DNA of 64,000 nt. It comes from JAGVSV01 sp040766135. Its GTDB lineage: Bacteria > Bacillota > Clostridia > Christensenellales > Aristaeellaceae. Where the stretch lies: contig JAXGRA010000003.1 of the NCBI GenBank assembly GCA_040766135.1, forward strand, positions 124,001 to 188,000. The letters are read 5' to 3'. Below, piece after piece: positions 24,022 through 33,069 of the stretch; the first letter of the stretch is position 1, and each line of letters starts with the position of its first letter. The notes under the pieces are model-generated. The model saw nothing but the letters and a program-made list of their open reading frames with translations. It ran no database searches and was not told the origin of the DNA. The position numbers and the translations under genes were made by a program.

Positions 24022-24750
24022 TTAGTTGCTACCGCTGTTGAAACGCAACAGCTGCTCCCAATCAATACGGCCGTCCGGCAGGCAGTAAAGGTCATAAAAC
24101 TCATGAGAAAACCGGTTGATTAATTGACTAAAACTAGCCATATATGCATCGTTTTTCTCCTTGGCACGGTAGCCCAGCGGTTCAATGATCGTGGCGTAGT
24201 ATTCGCTTTCTCCAGTGATAAACTGCCAGAATTCCTGGCCGCATAATTTAAAATAGGAACCCTTATCGGGCTTTCTGTCGCGGCCATAGCAGCAACCATT
24301 TATCGCAACAATGTGCTGTCGGCGGTTCTGCGTGCGCAGGATAATCTTTGCCTTGTTAAAATCATCAACCATTTTACGTATCTGGCTGCTGTTGCCCCAG
24401 TTGGGGCCGGATTTGATGGTGATGATATACCGTGTCCCATCTTCCTCAAACTCTAGGTCTATGTTTTCAATGCCAGATTTAAACCCGCCCTTTGCCAGTT
24501 GGCAGGAATAAATGGCCAGTTTCTCAAGAAACTCGCCAAATATGGTTTCTTCTTGAGAGGAAGAAAAGGCAACAAGCAACTGACGAATCAGTTCATCTAC
24601 CGTGGTGATATTTTTTGCTCGGAACAGATAGGGGTTTTTGCGGCGCAGTACGTCCTGCAGGTTTAACTGCGACAGGCGCCGGATGCGGCTGTCATGAAAT
24701 TCAACAATGTGGTCTTCCACAAATTGCTGGATGTCCTTAGGATCAATCAT
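24022..24750 (-). CDS. Type II restriction endonuclease, PmeII-like
   Basis: A 242-residue protein directly after a DNA methyltransferase, overlapping it by eight bases (ATGATTGA). The core GIENIDLEFEEDG and RYIITIKSGPNWGNSSQIRK looks like a PD-(D/E)xK nuclease in which the last motif reads T-I-K rather than E-x-K. VAINGCCYGRDRKPDKGSYF follows. The pattern recalls the PmeII family of type II endonucleases; this is from memory and is moderately certain. The recognition site cannot be read from the sequence. Codon use is AT-richer than the flanking genes, suggesting transfer of the pair. Confidence 0.75.
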   Translation of the reverse strand: MIDPKDIQQFVEDHIVEFHDSRIRRLSQLNLQDVLRRKNPYLFRAKNITTVDELIRQLLVAFSSSQEETIFGEFLEKLAIYSCQLAKGGFKSGIENIDLEFEEDGTRYIITIKSGPNWGNSSQIRKMVDDFNKAKIILRTQNRRQHIVAINGCCYGRDRKPDKGSYFKLCGQEFWQFITGESEYYATIIEPLGYRAKEKNDAYMASFSQLINRFSHEFYDLYCLPDGRIDWEQLLRFNSGSN

Positions 24751-25630
24751 CGTTTTGCCCTGCTAAGTTGTGTCGGGATAATTCACAATATTCCGGTTCT
24801 TTGTCAATGCCAATATAATACCGCCCCATATCTTTCGCGGCCATGGCTGTGGTGCCGGAGCCAATGAAAGGATCCAATACTATATCGTTTTGTGTAGTAA
24901 ACAATTTGATAAACCATTCAGGCAGCGCATAGGGGAATGCAGCGCTGTGGTTGCGGTTGCTGCACTCGGTTGCCAGGTGCAGCACATTGGTCGGATAGAC
25001 TGAATCTTTACCCAGCCAGTTGGCGATGCGCTTGCCAAAGCCGCTTTGGTTTTTGGCTTCATCACGTATCTTGTCCGTTTCGCTCAGGTTGCGCAGGCGT
25101 GTGTTGGCCCAATCGCCAATGGGCACCTTGACAGCATCCTGATACATATGAAATTGTTTTTGCTTGTTAAACTGCAAGCATCGTTCCCAGGCATCACGGA
25201 AGCGGTTAGGCCACTTGCCGGGGAAGCAGTTTTTTTTATGCCAGATAAATTCCTCTGTCCATAGCCAACCCTGCTTGCGCAGTTCCAATATCAGCTCCAG
25301 CACATAGGTGCTGCGTTCACCATCCACTACCTTTTCTTTGATGTTGAGAATAAAGGTGCCTGTGGGCTTCAGTACTCGTAGAAATTCTTGTGCTTTGGGC
25401 AAAAACCACGCCACATATTCATCAACAGGAATGCCGCCGTAGGTGTTTTTACGATTATCGGCGTATGGCGGTGATGTAATAATCAGGTCAATAGAATTGT
25501 CAGGGAACGACCGCAATACCTCCTGACAATCGCCACACAAAATCTGGTCCAGCGGCAAATCATCAGAGGGCTGAACAATATACAATTCCGGCTGTTCCCC
25601 TAAAAAACTCTGTTGTACCGCTTGTTCCAT
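24743..25630 (-). CDS. Type II DNA methyltransferase (beta class)
   Basis: A 295-residue methyltransferase. The catalytic motif TSPPYADNR comes first and the AdoMet motif DPFIGSGTTAMAA near the C-terminus, which is the beta-class order. SPPY favours N4-cytosine methylation, although some adenine enzymes share it. It protects the host from the endonuclease encoded next. The ATG at 25630 was chosen because AAAGGTG lies five bases upstream. The pair forms a two-gene minus-strand operon with no controller protein visible. Confidence 0.9.
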   Translation of the reverse strand: MEQAVQQSFLGEQPELYIVQPSDDLPLDQILCGDCQEVLRSFPDNSIDLIITSPPYADNRKNTYGGIPVDEYVAWFLPKAQEFLRVLKPTGTFILNIKEKVVDGERSTYVLELILELRKQGWLWTEEFIWHKKNCFPGKWPNRFRDAWERCLQFNKQKQFHMYQDAVKVPIGDWANTRLRNLSETDKIRDEAKNQSGFGKRIANWLGKDSVYPTNVLHLATECSNRNHSAAFPYALPEWFIKLFTTQNDIVLDPFIGSGTTAMAAKDMGRYYIGIDKEPEYCELSRHNLAGQNDD

Positions 25631-25766
25631 ACCATCACCTTTCATTTTCCGCCTTTTATTATAGAGTGCCCGCACCTATATCGCAAGGCGAACCGTTCAA
25701 AACAGTATCGCCCGGTATGCATCGTACGATTTGTGCCCTTGGTGCAGCGAAAGGTTGATCGCTTTG

Positions 25767-26543
25767 TTATAGCAGTTTTATCCCAAACACCTTTTCCAGC
25801 ACCCCCGGCACTTCTTTATCATCCAGCAGCCGCTGCTCGGTCACCGTATCCCCTACCAGGGTTTTGAAGGTGTTGCCGACCAGGTTGTAGCTGCCATTGT
25901 CGGTGCGGATGCCCACCATGCGGTGCTTGTTAAACGGCGAGGAGGGGTGCTTTTCGCAGAAAAAGCTGGGCATAACAAAGTCGTCGGGGATTTGCGGCTC
26001 TAAGGTAAAGCCAAACAGCGGGGCATAGTCCTCGCCGGGGAGGGCCTGATCGATAATGTGGCCGTAAAAATCATCCTTGCGCAGCACGTAGCTGGCCACG
26101 CCGTCAAACTGTTCCACGCCCATCTGGAATGGGTGCGCGGCGCGGCAGCTTTCGCGCATGATGCCTGCATCCACCAGATATTGTCCCTCCGGCAGCGTCA
26201 CCAGCAAAACATGGTGCCGCCGCATGGGCAGTATGTCCTTTGGCTCGCCCATGATGAAGCGTCCGGTGAGGTGCAGCACCTCAAAGCCCATGCTTTCAAG
26301 CAGCGTGCCCAGCGCGGCGTTGAGTTCAAAGCAATAGCCGCCGCGGTTGCGAACCACGATTTTATCAAACAGATCCTGCCTGTCCAGCGATATTGGAATA
26401 TCTGCCAGCACGTCCAAGTTTTCGTACGGCACAGTTAAATAATGCGCCCGCACAATGCGCGACAAGGTATCCGCGCTGTGCGGCAGACTGTCCGTCAGCC
26501 CGATGCGGGCGAGGTATTGTTTCGTCTGCTGTTGATTATACAT
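25767..26543 (-). CDS. Arylamine N-acetyltransferase
   Basis: A 258-residue member of the NAT family, which transfers acetyl from acetyl-CoA to aromatic amines and hydrazines. The Cys-His-Asp triad is visible: C71 in RGGYCFELNA, His in MRRHHVLLVT and Asp in QYLVDAGIMRE. The length is close to that of bacterial NATs. AAGGA lies nine bases before the ATG. The gene is monocistronic and next to the R-M system. The physiological acceptor is unknown. Confidence 0.92.
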   Translation of the reverse strand: MYNQQQTKQYLARIGLTDSLPHSADTLSRIVRAHYLTVPYENLDVLADIPISLDRQDLFDKIVVRNRGGYCFELNAALGTLLESMGFEVLHLTGRFIMGEPKDILPMRRHHVLLVTLPEGQYLVDAGIMRESCRAAHPFQMGVEQFDGVASYVLRKDDFYGHIIDQALPGEDYAPLFGFTLEPQIPDDFVMPSFFCEKHPSSPFNKHRMVGIRTDNGSYNLVGNTFKTLVGDTVTEQRLLDDKEVPGVLEKVFGIKLL

Positions 26544-26573
26544 GGTGTACCGTCCTTTTTATAATATGTATGT

Positions 26574-27446
26574 TTATGTTTTATCCACGCCGCCAAAGGC
26601 ATCCTGTTTGACATTGGGGCTGGAGCGTTTGCCGATGGCCGGATAGCGCCTGTCCAGCGCTGCGCGGCTGATTTCGATAACTTCCTCGGCCTCGTCGCGG
26701 GTGGTGCAACCCACCGTCACCATGTCGCAGGCGCGCAGCGTGTTCCACACAAAGTTTAGCCCCACATACGGCGTCAGTCGGCCGGCGGCCATGGGCTTGA
26801 TGGTCATCACCGGCTTTTTGGCGTTGTGGATGATGGATGCAATGGTTTCTACCTCAATCTGCATCAGGAACCCGGCAGCATTGTACAGCTGGATATAGGT
26901 TTCCACGTCATAGCCTTGCTCATCGCTGTACAAAACCAGCTCCGGCATGTGCGCGGACAGGCCGGGGATTAATCCCTCCTGCCGGATCATGTCTAAATAA
27001 TCGGGCAGGCGCGTAATCTGATGCAGGTTTTTGTTGACCAGTTGCTCGGCGCTGCTGTGATGGATTAAACAAAAAGTAGCGCCATATTCGCGGCTGCGGC
27101 GGATGATGGCACGCGTCTCGCGGCGGGCGGCTTCATTGTCGTCCACGTTGATGATGGGTGTGTCCACCACGATAAGCTTCCTGCCGGATTTTTGCTGTGC
27201 GTACTGAATGGCTTCGTACAGGATGTTGGTGGGGTTCATGGGCCCCATGATGGTGTCTATCCCGTTGTCCAGGTATGCTTCCAACATGGGATACGCGCTG
27301 GCTGCATCCGGGAACCGATCGCGGATGCCCTTGTCATGGGCGGGGCTGCGATGGCTCCACCCCAGCATCCAGTTGGTGCCGATGATCATCCGGGACAAGG
27401 ACACCCCGGCCACCTGCGTGCGCGGGAAGGGAGCGATATGTTCCAT
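26574..27446 (-). CDS. Aldo/keto reductase-like TIM-barrel protein
   Basis: A 290-residue protein beginning MEHIAPFPRTQVAGVSLSRM. It has barrel-like alternation and the late segment VTVGCTTRDEAEEVIEISRA, which recalls the C-terminal helix motif of aldo/keto reductases. The standard catalytic Tyr/Lys motif was not identified. It belongs to an uncharacterised clostridial group with GTNWMLGWSHRSPAHD near the N-terminus. AAGGAGG precedes the ATG. It is followed by the NAT gene after 31 bp, likely co-transcribed. Function is unassigned. Confidence 0.55.
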   Translation of the reverse strand: MEHIAPFPRTQVAGVSLSRMIIGTNWMLGWSHRSPAHDKGIRDRFPDAASAYPMLEAYLDNGIDTIMGPMNPTNILYEAIQYAQQKSGRKLIVVDTPIINVDDNEAARRETRAIIRRSREYGATFCLIHHSSAEQLVNKNLHQITRLPDYLDMIRQEGLIPGLSAHMPELVLYSDEQGYDVETYIQLYNAAGFLMQIEVETIASIIHNAKKPVMTIKPMAAGRLTPYVGLNFVWNTLRACDMVTVGCTTRDEAEEVIEISRAALDRRYPAIGKRSSPNVKQDAFGGVDKT

Positions 27447-27647
27447 AGATAGGGCCTCCTTGTTGTATGGTTATGTTACCGGCATTATACATGGAAATAT
27501 TGTGGATGAACAGGGTGTTTACGCCTGTGCGCTTGTGATAAGATGCATGCAGGTTCCAGCATGTGTTCTGCGCTATATCTGGGTGTATTCAATAACACAA
27601 GAGTGGTTTGGGAGGTTCGCTGTGGGAAACCTGATAACGCCCTGATG

Positions 27648-28316
27648 CTAATCAGCCCGCCCGCCTAAGATAACCCAATGCCGCGCCCAGGCCAGCAACG
27701 CCTGGGACATATCAGCCAGTTCAACCGGCTGTCCCGCGCGCAGGTTCATCCATGTGCGCAGAATGGCCTGCTCGGGCGCGTTGAGGACGTTTTCCAAATC
27801 CTGCTGCCGCCGGACAAAATGCCCGGTGGCGCGGTAATGAATGGCCTGGATGACATAAACAGCCTGTTTATACAGGCCTCGCAGCGTTTTTTCCTTCTGA
27901 GCGTAAATCATGTTGTGCACGCATCCGTGATAGATGTTGCACGCGCCCAAATGGATGGCGCGCTCCACAGCCTGATCATCTAAGCGCGGCAGCAGCGTAT
28001 CCAGGCTGCCCCGCAGCGGCAGCGTGTCATGATATAGCTGAAACAGGTCGGCTGCGTCCCAGTGGGTTATTTCCTCCCACCCGGCCAGGAAGCCGCACGC
28101 CTTGTCCCGGTGTGCAAGGCTGTCCAGCAGCGCGCGATAGGTTAAAATATCGTCCGCGGACAGTGTATCTAGGATAACCACCATGTCAATGTCGCTGTCC
28201 TCGGTCGCTTCGCCGCGACTGTAACTGCCTTGCAGGCCCACAAACCAGATGCGCTGGCCAAACGATGCGTCCAGTGCGTTCATAAAGGCCTGCGTCCAGG
28301 TTGCTATATCAATCAT
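27648..28316 (-). CDS. Nucleotidyltransferase-domain protein
   Basis: A 222-residue protein with the polymerase-beta signature GSYSRGEATEDSDIDMVV near residue 30, where the Asp pair binds metal. A helical C-terminal domain follows. It resembles aminoglycoside or lincosamide adenylyltransferase-like proteins of unknown substrate. It overlaps the acetate kinase stop by four bases (ATGA), so it is translationally coupled to that gene. It could also be an antitoxin-like or regulatory transferase. Confidence 0.75.
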   Translation of the reverse strand: MIDIATWTQAFMNALDASFGQRIWFVGLQGSYSRGEATEDSDIDMVVILDTLSADDILTYRALLDSLAHRDKACGFLAGWEEITHWDAADLFQLYHDTLPLRGSLDTLLPRLDDQAVERAIHLGACNIYHGCVHNMIYAQKEKTLRGLYKQAVYVIQAIHYRATGHFVRRQQDLENVLNAPEQAILRTWMNLRAGQPVELADMSQALLAWARHWVILGGRAD

Positions 28317-29488
28317 AGACCCTCCACCAGTGCCTTTGCCTTGCGGGCGATGATGATCTCCTCGTTGGTCGCCACCACGAACAAACGGGTAGGTGAACCG
28401 GCGGCGGAGATATCATCCCCTGCACGGGCGTTGTTGTTTTTTTCATTGTCCAGCACAAGCCCCATGCACGCCAGCCCCTCCAATGCCAGGGCGCGTATCT
28501 GCGGGCTGTTTTGGCCGATGCCGCCGGTAAAGGCGAGGGCATCCGCGCCGCCCAGCGCCGCCACAAAAGCCCCGATCTGTTTTTTTAATTGATAGCAATA
28601 CGCCTGCACCGCGATGGTGGCGCGCTCGTCGCCCTGGCTGCTGGCCTCGGTCAGCGTGCGCATGTCGCCGGACAGCCCTTGCGACAGCCCTAACAGGCCG
28701 CTTTGCGTGCCGTACAGGTGCTTGATGTCCTGAAGCGGCATGCCCAGCGTTTCATGCAGGTAAAAGACCAAATAGGGATCGATATCTCCGATGCGGTTGT
28801 TGTGCATCAGGCCCGTTTGCATGGACAGCCCGATGGTGGTGTCCGCCCCGCGCCCGTCCTTTACCGCCGCCAGCGAGGATGACCCGCCTAAGTGGCAGGA
28901 AATCAGCTTTACAGGCCGCCCCATGCGCCCGGTGACCCAACCCGTTACATATTCATGCGAGGCACCGTGCGCGCCGTTGCGGCGGATGCCCTGCTGCGAC
29001 AGCGCATACGGCAGTGGGTACAGGTAGGCGTGTTCCGGCATGCCGGAAAAGAAGCCCGTTTCAAAGCTGGCAATCAAGGGGGTGTTTGGCATCAGCTGCA
29101 TAAACTGCCGGATGGCCGCCACATAGGGCGGGTTGTGCGCAGGCAGCAGGGCATTGAGCCGCTCCATGCGCGATAGCACATCCTCGTTTAAGCGCACCAC
29201 GCCGGTCACGCCCAGCGCCGCTACGGTTTTAAAGGCCACCGCATCCGGCAAGCCTGTCATCACGCCCGTTTCACTCAAAAATCCTAACATGTCCGTGATG
29301 GCCTGCTGATAGCCGCTTTCGGGCGTGTCCTTGGTGCGGGTGTGTGCGCTGGCCTGCTGGCGGCTGCTGCCCGTGGTGCGCGCTACGCCCTCAAAGTGCC
29401 CGGATGCCAGCTCCGTTTCGGCGGCGTCCATGCGATACAGCCTGTATTTAAAGGATGTGCTGCCCACATTGACAGATAAAATGTGCAT
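28313..29488 (-). CDS. ackA: Acetate/propionate family kinase
   Basis: A 391-residue ASKHA kinase. The N-terminus LSVNVGSTSFKYRLY is the acetate kinase signature, with GAHGASHEYVTGWV in the middle, HLGGSSSLAAVKDGRGADTT and the C-terminal LAFTGGIGQNSPQIRALAL. It makes ATP and acetate from acetyl phosphate. It diverges slightly from standard AckA (VGSTSFKY in place of NCGSSSLKY), so propionate or butyrate relatives are possible. No phosphotransacetylase is adjacent. GGGAGG precedes the ATG. It is divergent from zwf with a 120-bp intergenic region. Confidence 0.88.
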   Translation of the reverse strand: MHILSVNVGSTSFKYRLYRMDAAETELASGHFEGVARTTGSSRQQASAHTRTKDTPESGYQQAITDMLGFLSETGVMTGLPDAVAFKTVAALGVTGVVRLNEDVLSRMERLNALLPAHNPPYVAAIRQFMQLMPNTPLIASFETGFFSGMPEHAYLYPLPYALSQQGIRRNGAHGASHEYVTGWVTGRMGRPVKLISCHLGGSSSLAAVKDGRGADTTIGLSMQTGLMHNNRIGDIDPYLVFYLHETLGMPLQDIKHLYGTQSGLLGLSQGLSGDMRTLTEASSQGDERATIAVQAYCYQLKKQIGAFVAALGGADALAFTGGIGQNSPQIRALALEGLACMGLVLDNEKNNNARAGDDISAAGSPTRLFVVATNEEIIIARKAKALVEGL

Positions 29489-29608
29489 GGTTGTCCTCCC
29501 TGCTGCGTTGTCTTTGCATCATACCCGCCCCGGGGTGTGCGTGTCCATCCCTTGTGTGCGCGTGGACAAACTGGGTAGAATAGATACATCCCAGCAAGGA
29601 GGGATCGT

Positions 29609-31093
29609 ATGGAGCGTTTACAGCCTCTCATTATTACGATATTCGGCGCTACCGGCGACTTGACGCACCGCAAGCTGCTGCCCGCGCTGTATATGCTGTA
29701 CAGCCAGCAGCTTATTCCTGATAATATCCGGGTGTATGCCATCGGGCGCAGGGATTGGAGCGAGGGAGAGTACTGCGACCAGGCCATGCAGCAGCTGGCC
29801 GGGTTTTTGAAAGACCGGCCGCAGCCCATCGACATTGAGCAGTTTTTGGCGCACGTGCACTACCGCAAGCTGCCCTTTGATGCCGATGCGGCGGCATATC
29901 AGGCCTTTGGGCGGCAGTTGGACGCCGATGAAAAGACGCTGGGGCAGCGGGCGGTGCGGCTGTTTTTCCTGGCCACAGCGCCGGAATATTTTGACGTCAT
30001 TGCCCGCAAGCTCACCCAAGCACACATCATGACCAAGGGCGATCTCCACGGCCGCATTTTGATTGAAAAACCCTTTGGCGAGAGCTTAGAAACCGCACGC
30101 CAGCTCAACCGTGCATTGACCGGTTTGTTGAGCGATGAACAGATATACCGCATCGACCATTATTTGGGCAAGGAGATGATCCGCAATATCTTGGCGGTGC
30201 GCTTTGCCAACGGCGTGTTTGAATCGCTGTGGGACAAGGAACATATCGACAACATCCAGATTACGCTGGACGAGCAGATCGGCGTGGGCACGCGCGGCGG
30301 GTATTATGAGCAATCCGGCGTGCTGCGCGACATGCTGCAAAACCATCTGCTGCAGATGCTGTCGCTGGTGATGATGGAGCCGCCCGCCACGCTGGGCGCG
30401 CAGGATGTGCGCCAGGCCAAGAAGGACGTTGTCAAGGCGCTGCGCCTGTACACGCAGCAGTCCGCGCGCTCGGATGTGGTGCTGGGCCAGTACGGGCCGG
30501 GCAACGGCATGAAGGGCTACCGCGAGGAGGATAGGGTGCAGGAGGATTCCCGGACGCCCACCTATGTGGCGCTGCGCGCGCAGGTGGACACCCCGCGCTG
30601 GCAGGACATGCCCGTATATCTGCGCACGGGCAAGCGCATGCCGCGCAGCCGCGCCCAGGTGGTGGTGGAGTTTGCACGCCCCAAGGATGTGCCGCCATAT
30701 CCCGAATTTGCCGGTGTCCCGCCCAGCCTGCTGGTCATTGAAGTGCAGCCCGCTGATGGCCTGCGTGTGGCGTTTAACGCCAAAAAACCGGGCAGCGCGC
30801 TGGCCACGCAGCGCGCGCAGCTGGACTATTGCCACAGCTGCCAGTACGGCGGCAACGTGCCCGAAGCGTATGAAACGCTGCTGTTAGACGCCTATCTGGG
30901 CAATGGCACGCTGTTTGCCGACTGGGAGGAGATTGAAGCATCCTGGGCCTTTGTGGAAAGTATCCAGCCCGCAGCCGACCGCGCGCAGTACCCCAACTAC
31001 GCCGCCGGCAGCGAGGGCCCCGATGCCGCAGCGCAGCTGTTAGCGCGCGATGGCCGACGCTGGCATCATGTGGAGCCGCCGGTTACCGCCTGA
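29609..31093 (+). CDS. zwf: Glucose-6-phosphate 1-dehydrogenase
   Basis: A 494-residue enzyme that oxidises glucose 6-phosphate to 6-phosphogluconolactone with NADP. The NADP-binding IFGATGDLTHRKLLPALY is at residues 8-25. The active site RIDHYLGKE has R181-I182-D183-H184, and the second substrate region is QNHLLQMLSLVMMEPP. It is the entry to the oxidative pentose-phosphate path, linking to the xylose genes elsewhere in the window. AAGGAGG is upstream. It is monocistronic, and no 6-phosphogluconate dehydrogenase gene lies nearby. Confidence 0.97.
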   Translation: MERLQPLIITIFGATGDLTHRKLLPALYMLYSQQLIPDNIRVYAIGRRDWSEGEYCDQAMQQLAGFLKDRPQPIDIEQFLAHVHYRKLPFDADAAAYQAFGRQLDADEKTLGQRAVRLFFLATAPEYFDVIARKLTQAHIMTKGDLHGRILIEKPFGESLETARQLNRALTGLLSDEQIYRIDHYLGKEMIRNILAVRFANGVFESLWDKEHIDNIQITLDEQIGVGTRGGYYEQSGVLRDMLQNHLLQMLSLVMMEPPATLGAQDVRQAKKDVVKALRLYTQQSARSDVVLGQYGPGNGMKGYREEDRVQEDSRTPTYVALRAQVDTPRWQDMPVYLRTGKRMPRSRAQVVVEFARPKDVPPYPEFAGVPPSLLVIEVQPADGLRVAFNAKKPGSALATQRAQLDYCHSCQYGGNVPEAYETLLLDAYLGNGTLFADWEEIEASWAFVESIQPAADRAQYPNYAAGSEGPDAAAQLLARDGRRWHHVEPPVTA

Positions 31094-31117
31094 CGTACGT
31101 CCTGCGGCAGCCCACCG

Positions 31118-31972
31118 CTACATTTTCAAATCCCTTTTGGTAAGTGCGCCCCATGCGCCCAAAGCATAAACAGCAAACAGCACGCCTGCGGTGATCAGCA
31201 GCTGCCTCGCCGGGCCGCCGGGCGCGTATTTACCGGCTTGGTTCATCATGGCATAGTCGCTTAAGCGGAAAGGCAGCCAGCCCAATGTATCCAGCAAAAA
31301 GAATATCATGCGCTGGAAGTTAAATGCTTCTAACATGCCGAACACCAGCGCGGCGGTTTTGTTTTGCGTAAGCGTCAGCACGCACAGCACCGAGGCTGCC
31401 AGCGCCAGATCTACCGCCATGTGTACGCCGAAAAACGAAAGCAATTTGGCTGCATCAAAGGTGGCCGGGTTGCCCAGCAGCAGCGAGCCGATGACCGCCG
31501 AAAGCAATGTGGTCAGGTACAAAAGGGCGGAAACCAGCAGCGCAATCACCAGCTTGGAAAGCAGCCATTTGCTCTTGATGCCGCGCAGCGTGAGCAGGTT
31601 TTTCAGATACCCGGTTGCATAGTCCTTGGCTGCAAACAGCGCCACCACAATCACTGACATCAGATGCGCCATGCCGATTTGCTGGATGGGCACCATGGAC
31701 AGCGCTTGCACATCGGCCTGCCTGCGCAGCTCCAGCATCGCGTTTTGGGCGCTTTCCGGCGATATCCGCGCGGCCATGGCCAGCTTGGACTGCATATCGT
31801 CGCCATCCTCATGCCACGCGCCCATCTGCGCCAGGTCGTCCACGCTTTGTGTGGTCAAAAAGTGCATGGCCGTCGTGGCGATGCCCACAATCAGCGCGAT
31901 GATGAGCATGCCCACATACAGCGAGCGCGCGCGCAGCAGGCGCCTGATATCCATGCGCAATATATTACGCAC
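31118..31972 (-). CDS. ABC-2-type transporter permease
   Basis: A 284-residue protein with a cytoplasmic N-terminus (RNILRMDIRRLLRARSLYVG), a first helix ALIVGIATTAM, a long extracytoplasmic loop and five further helices. It is typical of exporter permeases of the Gram-positive resistance type. GTG at 31972 is preferred as start because GGGAGG lies eight bases upstream, overlapping the ATPase stop by eight bases. GTG at 31981 would put the Shine-Dalgarno inside the coding region. Confidence 0.78.
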   Translation of the reverse strand: MRNILRMDIRRLLRARSLYVGMLIIALIVGIATTAMHFLTTQSVDDLAQMGAWHEDGDDMQSKLAMAARISPESAQNAMLELRRQADVQALSMVPIQQIGMAHLMSVIVVALFAAKDYATGYLKNLLTLRGIKSKWLLSKLVIALLVSALLYLTTLLSAVIGSLLLGNPATFDAAKLLSFFGVHMAVDLALAASVLCVLTLTQNKTAALVFGMLEAFNFQRMIFFLLDTLGWLPFRLSDYAMMNQAGKYAPGGPARQLLITAGVLFAVYALGAWGALTKRDLKM

Positions 31973-32885
31973 CGTGCCCACCTCCCGTCAGCTGCATGAA
32001 GTACTCCTCTAACGTGCGGTGGCGCACCTGGAAGCTTTCGGTGTAGATGCGCGCATCAAACAGCAGCCGGCTGATGACCTTGTGCTGATCAATGCCCTGC
32101 GTGATGCGCAGCGTGCGCCCGTCCCCGTCGATGTGCGCGGGCAAGCCGGTCTTTTCAAAAATCAGCGCCGCTGCCTCCTGCGCCTGGTCGGTCACGATGG
32201 AGATATCGGCCTGGTTTTCAATTTCCAGCGTCTCGCGGCTGACCTCGCGGATCAGGCGCCCTTCGTTGATGATGCCGTATACCGAGGCAAACTTGGCCAA
32301 CTCGTCCAGAATATGGCTGGAAATAATAATCGTGGTGCCCTTTTCGCGGCTGAGGCGCACCAGCATGTTGCGGATGTCCGCAATACCCTGCGGGTCCATG
32401 CCGTTGATGGGCTCGTCCAACATCAGCAGATCGGGATCGCCCAGCAGCGCCATGGCAATGCCCAGCCGCTGCTTCATGCCCAGCGAATATTGCTTTACCT
32501 TCTTGCGCCCGGCATCGGCCAGGCCCACCAGCTCCAGCAAATCGGCGTGGTTGTTGCTGCGGGGCAGCCCTAGCGCGATACGCTTGTACGTCAGGTTTTC
32601 GCGCGCATCGGCGTCCGGGTACAGATTGGGCATTTCCACCAGCGTGCCGATGCGCAGGCTGTAGCTGGCGGCCTCGGATAATTTGGCACCGTTCAGCCAC
32701 GCCTGCCCGGCGCTTTGGTGCACCTGCCGGTTGATAATCTTCATCAGCGTGGTCTTGCCTGCGCCGTTGCGGCCAATCAGGCCGTATATGTCTCCCTTGC
32801 GCACGTGGATGTCCACATCCTGAAGCGCGTGTTTTTGCCCATAGCGCTTGCTCAGGCGTTCGGTGCGCAGCAGCATATCGTTCAT
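31965..32885 (-). CDS. ABC transporter ATP-binding protein
   Basis: A 306-residue ATPase with Walker A GRNGAGKTTLMK, signature YSLGMKQRLGIAMALL, Walker B LLMLDEPINGMD and switch SHILDEL. A C-terminal extension of about 90 residues is as in bacitracin/lantibiotic-type exporters. It pairs with the permease encoded next. The start at 32885 has AGGAGG seven bases before it. It is divergent from an MFS transporter, with a shared 184-bp control region. Substrate is unknown. Confidence 0.9.
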   Translation of the reverse strand: MNDMLLRTERLSKRYGQKHALQDVDIHVRKGDIYGLIGRNGAGKTTLMKIINRQVHQSAGQAWLNGAKLSEAASYSLRIGTLVEMPNLYPDADARENLTYKRIALGLPRSNNHADLLELVGLADAGRKKVKQYSLGMKQRLGIAMALLGDPDLLMLDEPINGMDPQGIADIRNMLVRLSREKGTTIIISSHILDELAKFASVYGIINEGRLIREVSRETLEIENQADISIVTDQAQEAAALIFEKTGLPAHIDGDGRTLRITQGIDQHKVISRLLFDARIYTESFQVRHRTLEEYFMQLTGGGHGA

Positions 32886-33069
32886 GCAGTCACCTCCTGA
32901 ATAACCAGTATACGCTGTTGTATGTGCGCTGTGCTTGTGCGGTATGTGAAAATTTGGCAAAATTTGGTGCGACGCTGTCCATGGGGGCAGCAGGCATGCT
33001 CTTTCTGTGGCATAATGCTCGATGTGCCCGCGATGGGGCATGAGCCCTGGAGGCTGGAAAGGAAATACT

